Below are positions 45,401-57,400 of a stretch of 64,000 nucleotides of DNA, one piece after another. Source of the DNA: a bacterium. Lineage in GTDB: Bacteria; Oederibacteriota; JAAXVQ01; JAUVAV01. Within the stretch, counting starts at the first letter, position 1; each line of letters starts with the position of its first letter. The translations under genes were made by a program, and so were the position numbers. Location: NCBI GenBank assembly GCA_021108215.1, contig JAIORK010000008.1:62001-126000 (forward strand). Direction: 5' to 3'. The notes below the pieces were generated by a model. The model was given only the letters and a program-made list of their open reading frames with translations. It had not been told where the DNA came from and ran no database searches.

Positions 45401-48400
45401 GCTCAATCGTTATGTGGATGCTTATCGTGATATTCGCAACATTCGTGCGCGGCGTATGCATCATGGCTATTTCAAACTTAAATCAAGGGTAGACCGGAAA
45501 GACGGTAAACTATTTATTGGGTCGGTAGGTAAATGGGGTGACTATAAAAAAGTTGAAGATGTGGTCCAATCATTGCAGGAAATGTTTAAACAGGATGCTT
45601 CTTTGAAGGGCAAGGCAATCGGTTTGATCGGCGGGGGAGACAACCCGAATGCTCTGGGCTATACCAAGTACATGAAAGAGTATTATCGCAATCATCCGGA
45701 AGAAGGTGTTTTGGTGATTGAAGCACGGGAAGTGGTTGAAGCGATCAGGGCTAAAAAACTTTTAGCAGATGATACGGATAGTTATCGTCAATGGATTGCC
45801 GGTCGCGCCAAAGAAGCCGGTGTGAATATTGTTTACCGTCCTGGATTTATTGAAAATGCAGAATTTGGACCGATCAATGCAGCCTATGATCTTAGCTTGC
45901 AGCCGTATCGGGCAACAACCGGTACTTCCGGTCCGGTACATGAAGCAGCGGGTTATGGCGGTACGCCGACCATTACATCCCTCCAGGAAAAATGGGCGGA
46001 TGACATGGGTGATTTGCGAGAAGAGGGTATTTTCATCAATGGTATTCGTAACATTGAAGTGACTGATGAAAATGGCAAGAAAAAAATGATGGTGAATGTC
46101 CAGGCATTTGGTGCAAAGCTGGTGGAATTGGCAAACAACCCGGAAATGCGGGCAGAGCAGGCAGCGCAAAATTATGCGGCCGGCAAGATATTATTGCCTG
46201 TGGATGTTGCGCAACAATACTTTTCGGATTATCAGCGGATATTGGGCAAGGATCAATCGGATGTTGTGGTTGGGAAAGTAGCTTCTGACATGTCATCTCG
46301 CGCACCACCGACCGGTATCCGTTTTTGGGTTGGTTTTTTAGGTGTTGGGCTGCGTCTGGTACCGCGTATTTTTGTATCGGTTACCAATACAATTCAGTAT
46401 ACAGCCGGGCGGATAAAGAAGTTCGCGTTTAGTCATGCCAAGGGAGCCAAAGCGAACGAGACAAAGTTTGCTGAAACATGGGATGAAACCCAAGTTGTGA
46501 AATCCCGTAAACGCCAGATTTTGGCTGCTTCCGGTATTACAGCTGCTGCATTTGGTTTCTCGTTGATTTCTTATTTCAGTCTGGGCACAGCCGGCCAGGC
46601 GCAGATATTGAGCAATGTGACAACCTTTCTGGTCAATAACCAGCAATATTTAATCAATGGCGGAATCTTCGCCGTACTGACGGCGTTACAGGATATTATT
46701 GGACAGAAATTATCAGATCGTCCCACCTTCAATTGGAAACAGACATTTTTCTCAGCCATCCTGGGCGGTACGGTAGGCGTACAAGTCGCGCTTCTTTTCA
46801 CTGCAATTGATTGGGCGTTTCCGCTGACCGGGATTGCAGATTCCAATTTCTTTAAACTTTTCGGAATGAACGAGATACTGAGTGTTTTACCCGGAATAAC
46901 CATCAAGTTTATCCGTATGTTCGGTGCCCTGGTTGCCGGACTCATGATTTCGCTGGAGTACAACGTACTGACCATGATTTTTGGGAAGAATCTGGGGAAT
47001 TACACTGTCAAGGACCAGGCGATCAAAGCAGTGGACTTTAATATATTAAAGTCCCCCTTTGCCCTGCTGTGGGGATTTTTTAATCAAAATTATTCCCCGG
47101 CAATCATTTCTGTTTTTGGCATGGCGTTTCCTTTTAGGGCGGCGGCGCAGGGATTTTACGATTTTCTGTGGGGCGGGATTCAGGCCTGGGCCTTCAATGC
47201 GCAGGAGCCGCTGCGGTATAAATTACAGCGTCTGCTTTATCGTGTTACCGGGCGTGGTTTCACCAATGAAAAGGCAGCGTATGGGATGATTGCGGACGGT
47301 CGTGTGTTAACGGTGAGTGAATTTGCCGGATTGGTCAACATTAATGAGGCGGCGGCGAAAAAAGCACTCGAATATCTGGCCTCGCCTTTGGGTGAGAAAG
47401 TGGAAATGGGTGGTATTGATAAAAAGATCGCAGCCGATGGTCAAGAGGTCTACTATCAGATCAAAGCTGCTGATATGTCTAAAGCGCGCGTGGTCATTTT
47501 AGCCGGCGGCGGCGGGGAGCGGGTTTGGCCGGCCAGTGACGGCACCTATCCCAAACAATTTCAGTCTTTTTCCAAAGACGGTAAAACCATGCTGGCAAAG
47601 ACGGTTGCGCGTGTCATGAGCATGGGTATTGCCAAAGAACAGATTTTGATTGCCACGCGTTCATCATTTGTAACTCAGGTTCAGGAATCATTACCCACTG
47701 ATTTCCCTGTAGAAAATATTATCGGTGAACCGGGAAAGAAAGATACCGGTGCAGCCATTGCCCTAAATTTGGCGCATATGGAACCTGGCACCACGGGTGT
47801 GTTTTTACCGGCAGATCATGTTATTTCAGAGCATCTCACCGGCGCTGAACAGGCAGAAGCGCTGGATACATTCCGTCAGGCAATTGAGGCGGGTGTGAAA
47901 GCATCGCAGAATAAGGAACGTGTGGTCTCGACCATTGGTATTCGCCCCAGTTATGCGGCTACCGGATATGGTTATATCCAGACCGGCGACCAAACAAAAA
48001 TGGGTGTGGATAAAACCAATGTATTGCAGGGAAAAGGTTTTCAGGAAAAACCAAAAAAAGACGTAGCAATCGAGATGGTGCAAAGCGGCGATTATGTCTG
48101 GAATGCCGGTATGTTTGTGATGCAGCGTGACTTTGGACTCGAACTTTTTGAAAAACATGCGCCTGCGATTTCTCAAGCTATGGACGGTATCCGGAATCGG
48201 TTGAGTACTATCGCAGAGCTCCGGGCGCAACAGCTTGGTGATGGCTTTGTTGAACCTCGGCAAAGAGCGATTGAACGAAATCAGCGTGAAATTGCCGAGC
48301 TCTATAATGGTATTCCCAAAGAAGCGGCTGTTTCGGTTGATTTTGCGATTATGGAAAATCTTAAGCAGGAATTGATGACCGTGGAAGGGACTTTTCCCTG

Positions 48401-51400
48401 GTTTGATGAGGGAGACTGGGGTTCTATGACTGAGGCCAAGGATCAGGATGGTAATCAGGAAATCGGACCGGGCCAAGTGCGGCTGGAGGGTACGCAGAAC
48501 ACCGTGGTTTATGCCGGCCAAAATATCAATGTGACTGTGCGCGGTTTGGATGATCATGTGGTGGCAGTCAAAGACGGTATGGTGCTGGTGATGCCCAAAG
48601 CACTTTCGGATAAATTGAAAACATTAACCGCAGAGTTAAATACGGATGCGGCAATGAAACAGTTTGTTGCCGGTACGGCGTCGGACCGCGGAGCCGGATT
48701 GGTCCACCAAAAGGATTCTGAAAACAGCCGGGTGGATACGGATAACGGGTTAGTGGCGCTTTTTGGTGTGACCGGTGTGCGGGTAAAACAAACCGGTGAC
48801 CGTGTGATTGTGGAAAAGGATGTTGCGACCGGAATCACCCGCCGCGGACAGCGCGGTTCGGCAACCCTGGATTTTGCCATGCTCTTGGGTGGGATTGGCA
48901 TGATTGGTTTGGGTGTGTTTCTTGGCATTACCGGTGCTGGATTGATGATGGTGGTCGGCGGATTGGCAGCCTCGCTCGGCGTCGCGCTGGCGGTTATGCC
49001 GGCATTGTACCGGGTTTGGCAGAACCGGGGTGCGGTGAAGGCCGAGACCCGTCTGGAAAAAGCACTGGATACGGCTACGGGAATTGCGGCGATTTCAGGT
49101 TTTATCTGGTTGGGTGCGGTGGTGCTGGGGTCAGTGGTTTCCATGGTAGGTTTCCTGATTGCCACTCTGGGCGGGAGTCCGGATGTTTTTCAATTGGTGG
49201 AATTTGTCTCAGCGTATGGTTATTTGGCGATGACCGGACTCTACGGCGTGGCCTTGTCCAGTTTTGGTGCGCTCTATGTTATGAACAGGATTAAACGCTG
49301 GTTTTCCGATGGTCTGACAAAAGCATCCTGGACCAAGAACAAAGCACTCAAATTTGGAACCTCGGGCCTGCGCGGTTTGGTAACGGATATGACGGATGCT
49401 GAGTGCTATATAAATACTAAAGGTTATGTTGAATATTTGATTGATACCAACCAAATTAAGCGCGGTGACACGATCACTATTGGCGGTGATCTTCGCAGCT
49501 CAACCGACCGGATCATGGAAGCGGTGGCACGCGGTGTCTTGGACGCAGGCTGTAAGGTGGAAAATATCGGTAAGGTGCCGAGTCCGACTGTCATGTTCCA
49601 TGCCATGCAAAAGGGGCAGGCCAGCGTGATGGTGACCGGATCGCATATTCCGGATGACCGCAATGGCATCAAATTTAACAAAGCGGATGGCGAGGTCTTA
49701 AAAGCGGATGAGGCAGGTGTTCTTGCCTCAGTGAATAAGGTTCGTGCAGAAGAAGTCGCTAAAAATGTACTTAAAAGTAATTTTGACAATGAAGGCATGC
49801 TCAAGGCCGGTGTGGAAAAAGCTCTGGGAAAAGAAAATACTGCAGCCTATACCCAGTTTGTCAGACGCTATCTGGATATTTTTCCGGCAAATGCGCTTAA
49901 GGGGCGGAAGATCGTGGTGGAACAGCATTCCGCTGTCGGGCGCGACATGCTGGTCGAGATTCTGGAAGGTCTGGGTGCCGAGGTGGTCGCAGCGCAGCGC
50001 AGCGAGGCCTTTGTTCCCAAGGATACGGAAAATATTACCCAGGAGACGCGGGATAATTTTAGAGTACTGGCCAAAGAGCACCAACCCTTTGCTATTGTCT
50101 CGACGGACGGTGATTCGGACCGGCCCTTTGTAGTGGATGAAAATGGTTTGTTTAACCGTGGTGATGAATTGGGTATTGTGGTGGCAAGATTCCTGGGTGC
50201 GGATTTTGCAGCCGTACCGATCAGTTCGAATGACGCAGTGCTTAATGTGCTGGGGAGTGAAAGCGTACCACTGCAGCTGACCCGGATTGGATCACCGTAT
50301 GTGATTGCAGCCATGAATGAGGCCATGGCCCAGGGGAAACAACGGGTGGTGTCCTGGGAAGTCAACGGCGGATTTTTGACAGCCAATGACATGGAAATCA
50401 ATGGCAAAATTCTGAAAGCATTGCCCACACGGGATGCCATTCTGCCGATTATTGTGGCACTATTGGCTGCGCATGAAAAGGGAAGTGTCTCGCAGGTGTT
50501 TGGTGAATTGCCGCAGCGGTTTACCCAGGCCGGGTTGCTGGATAATTTCCCACAGTCGGTGAGCCAGGCATTGCTTACCATGCTCAAACCGAGCGATGGA
50601 ACCATCCTGCAGGTGAATTATCTGATAGGCACCATCGAGGTGGAGCGCAGCGACGGGAGCAAAGAGTCCATCCCCATGGATGGGGAGCTGGCGAAAGAAA
50701 TGCTGGCAGTGAAAGCGACGCTGGAGAATCAATATTTTACTTCGGAAAATGGTTTCGGCGAGCTGGCCTCCATGAATTTTATTGACGGTGTGCGGATGCG
50801 TTTTTCAAATCAGGATGTGGCGCATATTCGTCCGTCAGGCAACGCACCGCAGTTGCGGATGTATACTAACACGGATTCGCAGGAACGGGCCAACCAGGTC
50901 GTGGACCAGGGGATTGCAGATGGCGGCATTCTGCGTCAGATGGAAAAAGATTTGAAAGGTGCGGATCAGACAACAACGCGCCAACGCAGCGGCGAGGCGG
51001 GATTTGTCACGCTGCCAGTGATGGCATCTGTTGCCGGTCTGGGTATGCTGGCAGGAGCAATTATTTTGGCAATCGGAGCCGGAACGCTGATTATGCCGGC
51101 AATTATTTTGGGCGCGGCCGGGTTTGTGTTTTTTATGGGAGGTATTTTATTCGCGCTGCGTGATAACGTCCTGGGAACTCGGGGATTTGTGAATCAGGTC
51201 CGGGTCCGGATCAATGGCAAGCGCGCCAACATCCGGATTGATCTCCATCAAGCTGAGACAGTGAAAGGCGCGATTGTTCCGCGTTTTGTCAGTAAACAAC
51301 AGAATTTCACACTTCGGTTTGAGGATCGTGCGTTATCCGGGAAATTGCTTGAAGTTGAAGGGAAAACCTACCTGAAAATTGGAGAGCGCTGGGTTATGGT

Positions 51401-54400
51401 CCAGCAAACCGATTTGAATACCCTGCCCCTGGCGGAATTGGTCAACAGCGAATTGTTGTTGGGCAACCCGGGGTTGCGTACTTTCCTGGGGATCAAAGCG
51501 GTGACAGCGGATCATTTGGCAATGAAGCTGCCGGAAAATATCCGGGCAGTCACTGAATTGCCGGGTATTGCAGAAACCCGCTATGACCAAACCGTGATTG
51601 ATGATGCTTTGGAAACCCTGGCAGCAACCGATTTGATCCGTCTGATGGAAAGTGATAATTTACGTACGGAGCATTTGGTTGATTATCTGGATGGCCTGGC
51701 AGTGATTGCCGGCAAACAAGCGTTGCATTATGATGAATTCAAAGTCGCCATGGACAAACTTCAGATTTTTCTGGGCATTGCTCCGACGCTAATGGGGTTG
51801 AACATATCCCAAGAAATGCAGGCAGATGCCGGCCAACTGATGGTCTATTTTACCAAATTAAAAATGGGCTATCCTGAGCTGCTCATGGATAGAATAAAAC
51901 AGGATATAAGCCAGATAAAAACCGAAGTGGACAATATGGGGACCATCGTGGATGGCAAGACCGGTGCCATTGCGGAAGGCGACCTGGTCAATGTTAATTT
52001 CCTGGATGTAACCCAAAAACAGGATTTGGAAAATCAATTTGCCGCCCAGGGAATTAATCCGGCAGACTATAAAACCATTGCTGAGATCGGCATTGCCGGT
52101 CAGGGCAGCCGGATTCTCAAAGATTATTTCCGGCGCAACAAAATGGATACGCAAGTTTTCCCGGCAGCAGATGCTTTTATGAATTACCTGCGCGGCAAAG
52201 GCGTGGCAGGCAAAGCGTTGGCGGCCAGGCTTGCCAATCAAACGTATACCGGTCTTATTGGCATGATGGCGGCGCGCAATCCGGGTGCCATCTGGATTGG
52301 CGGGATGCCCACCATTCAGTCGATTGAAAAATTAGTAGGCAAGGGCCGACGGATTTTAACCCAGGCAGTGGTCCACTACCTTAATTTGGACGGGACATTT
52401 CAAAAGGAAAAAGTCGATGTTGGGGGCCACGGATTTTTGCCCCGGACCTTGGCCAATGATGCGGAAGCATTGGTCGGCATGATTGAGCAAGGCGCGGTCT
52501 GGGAGCATATCCAGGGCGATGATCTGGGCAATGAATTTAACTCGGGTGCCATGGCCTGGATGATCAAGACCGGGCAGACGCCGTTCTCGCCTTTGGTCAC
52601 ACCCCAGGAAATACATTTTAATGACCGGTTGGCGAGTATTGTCCGTTTGGTTGAAGCCGGTCGGACGGTGACCATAGCCGGTAAAAAGGTTGCCGCAGTT
52701 GAGGGGCGGGTTATTGTTCTGGAAGATGGTGTCCGTCTGGATGTGGAAGCGGAGATGGATAAATTCCGTCAGGACCGGGATGCCATGAATGCAATGGTAG
52801 CCCGGGCCGGCGCCCTGAAAGCCGATCCAATTGCACAGCGGGACAGCATCATTGCGGCCATGACGTTTTTTATGGAAAGTATTTATCAACCGGTTGCAGC
52901 TGTGAATTATACGGCGGACGGTAAGACCAAGCCTTTATTTGCCTATTCGCAAAAAGCCGGCGGCTCACTCATTGAAGTGGCCGGCGGTGCGCGGTTTGCT
53001 GAACAAAGTAATTATACGGATGAAGTAACAATGACCAACAGCCAGGGACGAACATCCGCCTTTCCGCGTAATGTTTTCCTGGCAATTATGCAGCGTGATT
53101 TTAATACGAACCATTTCAGCGTTGATCCGATTGCGATTGCAGCCAACCGGGACAGTGAGATTAAAAATGCCTATCATGCGTTTCTGGAATATGCCCAGGT
53201 TCTCCGGGAAAATCCGGCTGCGCTGGCAAAGCGGCGCCGGATTTTGGAAGAAAAGGTGGCGGCCCGGATACGTGTTATCGGGACAACCGATTGGGCCTAT
53301 CGCGGTCTGGCAGTGGAGCGGCTTATGCTGGCGGTTTTCCCGATTCCGTGTGAGTACAAGGGTAAAGGTGAGACAGCATTTATCAAGCTGAATATGATGG
53401 CCCAGGATGTAATTTCATTTGAAGCCATGCTGGCATTGAGTAAAACAACTGCTGAGGATATCACGCTTGATCAACTGGATGAGATTATGCAGAGTGCCGG
53501 CAGCCGGGAAACGTTTGCGGATAAAGCAGTGGTGAAAAATGAAATGTTTAAGCGGTCGGGAATTGATTTGGCACCGGCGGATGGTTTGGAAAACATTCCC
53601 CGTTTTAAATCGATTATGGTGGATATGAATGATTTTACCCAGGCCAAGGATGATTTTTCCCAGGTGAATTTAAGACTTAACCCGGTGGTGGGTAATTTCT
53701 TTGATGACACGTTGGGTGATCTGCAGCGCCAGGCCTTGACCGGTATCTGGTGGGCACAGGAAGCACAGCAACTTGGTTTGATTGGTGAGAAGGCACAAGC
53801 AGTATTCCAGGCAGTCTGTCAAGCAGTGGTTATCAATGGGCCGAAATTGGAGGACAATGCCCCGGCTCAGGAAAAAATAGACTATGCGAAAAAGCTTGAA
53901 TTGCTGCATGCGATTCGCGAATTAGTGTTTGCTGAAAATATTGCACAGATTTATAACTGGAGCAAACTGATTGACGAGAGTACGGATACACCTTCCGCTG
54001 AAACAATGCTGGGTTATTCTGCGCAAAAACCCGCGACCGTGGTGGCGGCGGTTACGCCGCAAACACCGGCGGAAACAGTGCGGAAGCTTAATTTTGTTTC
54101 GCGTCGCAATCTGGCAGTGGCGGCAGTGGGCGCGATTATTGCCGTCTCGATCACAGCGACGATTTTAACCGGAACACCTGAGACAGCCAACGGCGCTGCC
54201 TTGCTCGGCTTCTGGCGGACGATTGAGCCGTATGCGCTCTCCGCGCTGACCGGCGGCGCCATGGCGGGGATTGCCGATGCCATCGGACAAAAATTATCCG
54301 ACCGTCCGGCAAACAATCGGAAGCAGACCCTGTGGGCGGCGATTATTGGTTTGAGTTTTGGCATCCAGACCCAGTTGATTTTTCAGTTTATTGATTATGC

Positions 54401-57400
54401 CGCACCTTTGGCAGGTTGGGGTGCTTCCGGGCTTATTCAATCGCTGGGATTGACCGGCACAATGGTTGGCTGGGATTGGGCTGTGCCTTGGGTGCGCATG
54501 GTGATGGGAGCCGGGACAGCCATCATGATGGTTGAGTACTGGGTCATCACCACGTTTTTTGCCAAGAATCTTAAGACGTATAACTTTAAAAATGAGGGTA
54601 ATAAATTTATTGATTTCTTTATTGCCAAAACACCGATCGCGCTGGCCTACAATTATGCTTTACAGAATTTGGTGCCGATGAGCTTGGTTATGGCGGCATT
54701 TATTTTGCCGATTCGTTCCATTGCCCAGATTGTCACAGATCAGATTTTTGCAATTTTACAGGCGTGGGCATTTAATCAGTCTCATCCCCTGCGTTATTAT
54801 GCAGCCCGGGCGTTTAATCGTCTGCTGGGGCGTACACCGCAAGGTCCGGGTGCGGATGAACCGCAGACCCGGTTTGGTCAAATAGCGCAGATAAAGGAGC
54901 ACGAAACGAAAAAAGCGGCCATGAATGATCTGGCCTGGCAGGTGCGGCAGATGGAAAATTCCGCACAGTTTGATGAACTCATCCGGGAATTTGATCAGGC
55001 CCTGGCAGCCGGAGAATTTACCAGTGAAGGCGAGTCTCTGGCGGTTTTGGCCAGTTTGCTGGCAGCAGCGTATCAGACGCCGGCCCTGAATTTTGAAGGT
55101 GCTGTGGAACTTGAAAATCTTAATGAAGATGTAACCAAGAAAAATGAAATGCTGCAAGCAGCGGACCAGGTTGCCCGTGCAACCACGGATGAGGCCGCAT
55201 CCCGGGCGCTCTCAGCTGCCAGTGAAACCCTGAATCTTTATACCGTCGCCCTGCTCTCTGAACCAACGCTTAATCTTTTTGCCTATGATGCGGTGCAGAC
55301 CTTCACGGCCGGTGATATCGCGCGCCAACAGAATGTGACCAAATTTTATCAGGAACTGGAGAGCCGTTTGGCAAGTGATCGCAGTGCTGCGGTTGCTTAT
55401 ATGCGTGAGCATCTGACAGATACGGAACTTTATGATCAGAAAAATCTGGCGGAACTCAATGGTCAGCGGGTCATGAGCAGCTTGCTGTTTAATGTTTCGC
55501 AAAGCGCGGTGGGTTACGCTGTAATTGAGAGCGTTGCAAAACAAGACGGAGCGTCTTACTGGTTTAAGTCGGCTGACAAAAATGTTGAATCCATGATCAA
55601 GCTGACGCAGGTGAAGGAGCCTACCACGGTCTATATGTCCTTTGCGGTCTACGGCGAACAGATGCGTCTCTTTAATGAGGATTTTCTGCGCATGAAGGTC
55701 CGGCAGATGCAGGAATTAATTGATATCAATCCTAATCTGCGGGTTGAATTTATCATTAGTGATGATGAATACGCCACCGCATTTCCCAAAGCCGCCCAGG
55801 GCATTCAAGTCCATTCGGGCGATGTGATGACACTTTTCCTGGATGCCATGCTGGAAACTCCGGGGCAGGAAACCAACGATCGTTTTGGCGCCTGGCGTGC
55901 ACAAGCTCATGAAAATATGGGCTTTCGGGTTGTCAATGTTGAGGCGGCGGTTCAACGGGAAATAGCCAATCCGGGCAGCGTGCCGGTCATGGCTGAGTAC
56001 GCAAATGAAACCCGGAGCCGCAAGGGCGGTTCGATCCAGTATTTGCTCTGGATGGGCGAACAGCTGTCGCATGAGCAGTCAGACCGTCGTTCTTATGTGG
56101 CGTATACGGATGCGGATATTTCCACGGACATGATGCAGACCGGTCTTTTGATTCATGGCATCCGCGAGGGCGCCAGCGCAGCCATCGGTACCAGCGAGGC
56201 AAGTACATCCGTGCTGGCTTCTAAATCTTTGGGGCGTAAGCTCAAGAGCCTGGTTTACAATATTTTGGTTAATGGTTTGCTGCAGTTGAGCAGCGCCACC
56301 ATACCGGTAACCGGCCGGATCACAGATACACAGCGCGGGTTCAAGATGTTCTCGCCCGGTGTTTTGCAGCGTATGCACAGCGCCTTTACGCAATATCCGC
56401 AGGAGATGGCGATTGATACGGCGCTGCTTTCTCAGCTTAGACTTATGGGCGAACCGATTGTGGAAGCACCGATTGCGTGGCTGGCCTCGGAAGCTGAATC
56501 AACGGTTCGTGCTCAGGATAACAGCGATATGCTTTATCGTGTTCTTCAGCAGCGTCGTGATTATGTGCGTCCGCGTCAGATGGGTGCTCAGACCGGCTTG
56601 CTTAAGCAGGCGGTCGGATTTGTCTGGTTGATGGGCGGCGCGATGATGCTGCGTTTGCTGGTTGCGATGATCAACACGGATCGTCAGCTGCATGGCAGTG
56701 CGATTGCCAAATTTAAACAGGTCATGATCACGGCGGAGGCGGACGCCACCGGAAAATCAATTGAGCAGATTGAACAAGACATGGATGCCTTTTACAAGCG
56801 GGAAGGTATTGATACGGAAAGTATTGAAGGCTATATCGCGGATTTTAAAATGAAGGAACCCATCCGTTTGTTTCAGGCTGAGGCAGATCAGGCGCCGGCT
56901 TTGGTTTCACAGATTGAAGCGATTACGTTGAAGGACTATGCGGTTGGCGGTATCACTAAAAATATGACCCGTATCCGTAATTTGTTTCAGATGGGTGACT
57001 ATAAGGTGGCGGTCGGGAAAATCCTTCGCGATAATCTGCGCCAACCGGAAGCAATCAATGCGATTGAACTCAATGCGGTTGGGAAGCAAGTTCGGGCGCA
57101 GTTGGCAGCGCAGGGTATTGCTGTACCGGCCAATGTGTCGTTTGCGTCAGCCGGTCTGAAAAAAACCGGGCGCAATCTCCAGGAATTGAGCCGCTGGTCG
57201 GATAGTCAAAATCGCGTGCTGGTGGCACGGGAACTCTTGCGTTCGGAAAACCAAGCTGTTTTGGCCGGTGTCCTGGCCCAGCAGCTGGCCAAACAATACG
57301 GCGATGAGATGAACAAAATTGAACTGTATCAGTTGGGACGCAGCGTGGTTGAGGGAATGGATCTTGAGGTCCGGGAATATGCTGCCAGCCAGCGGATTAA

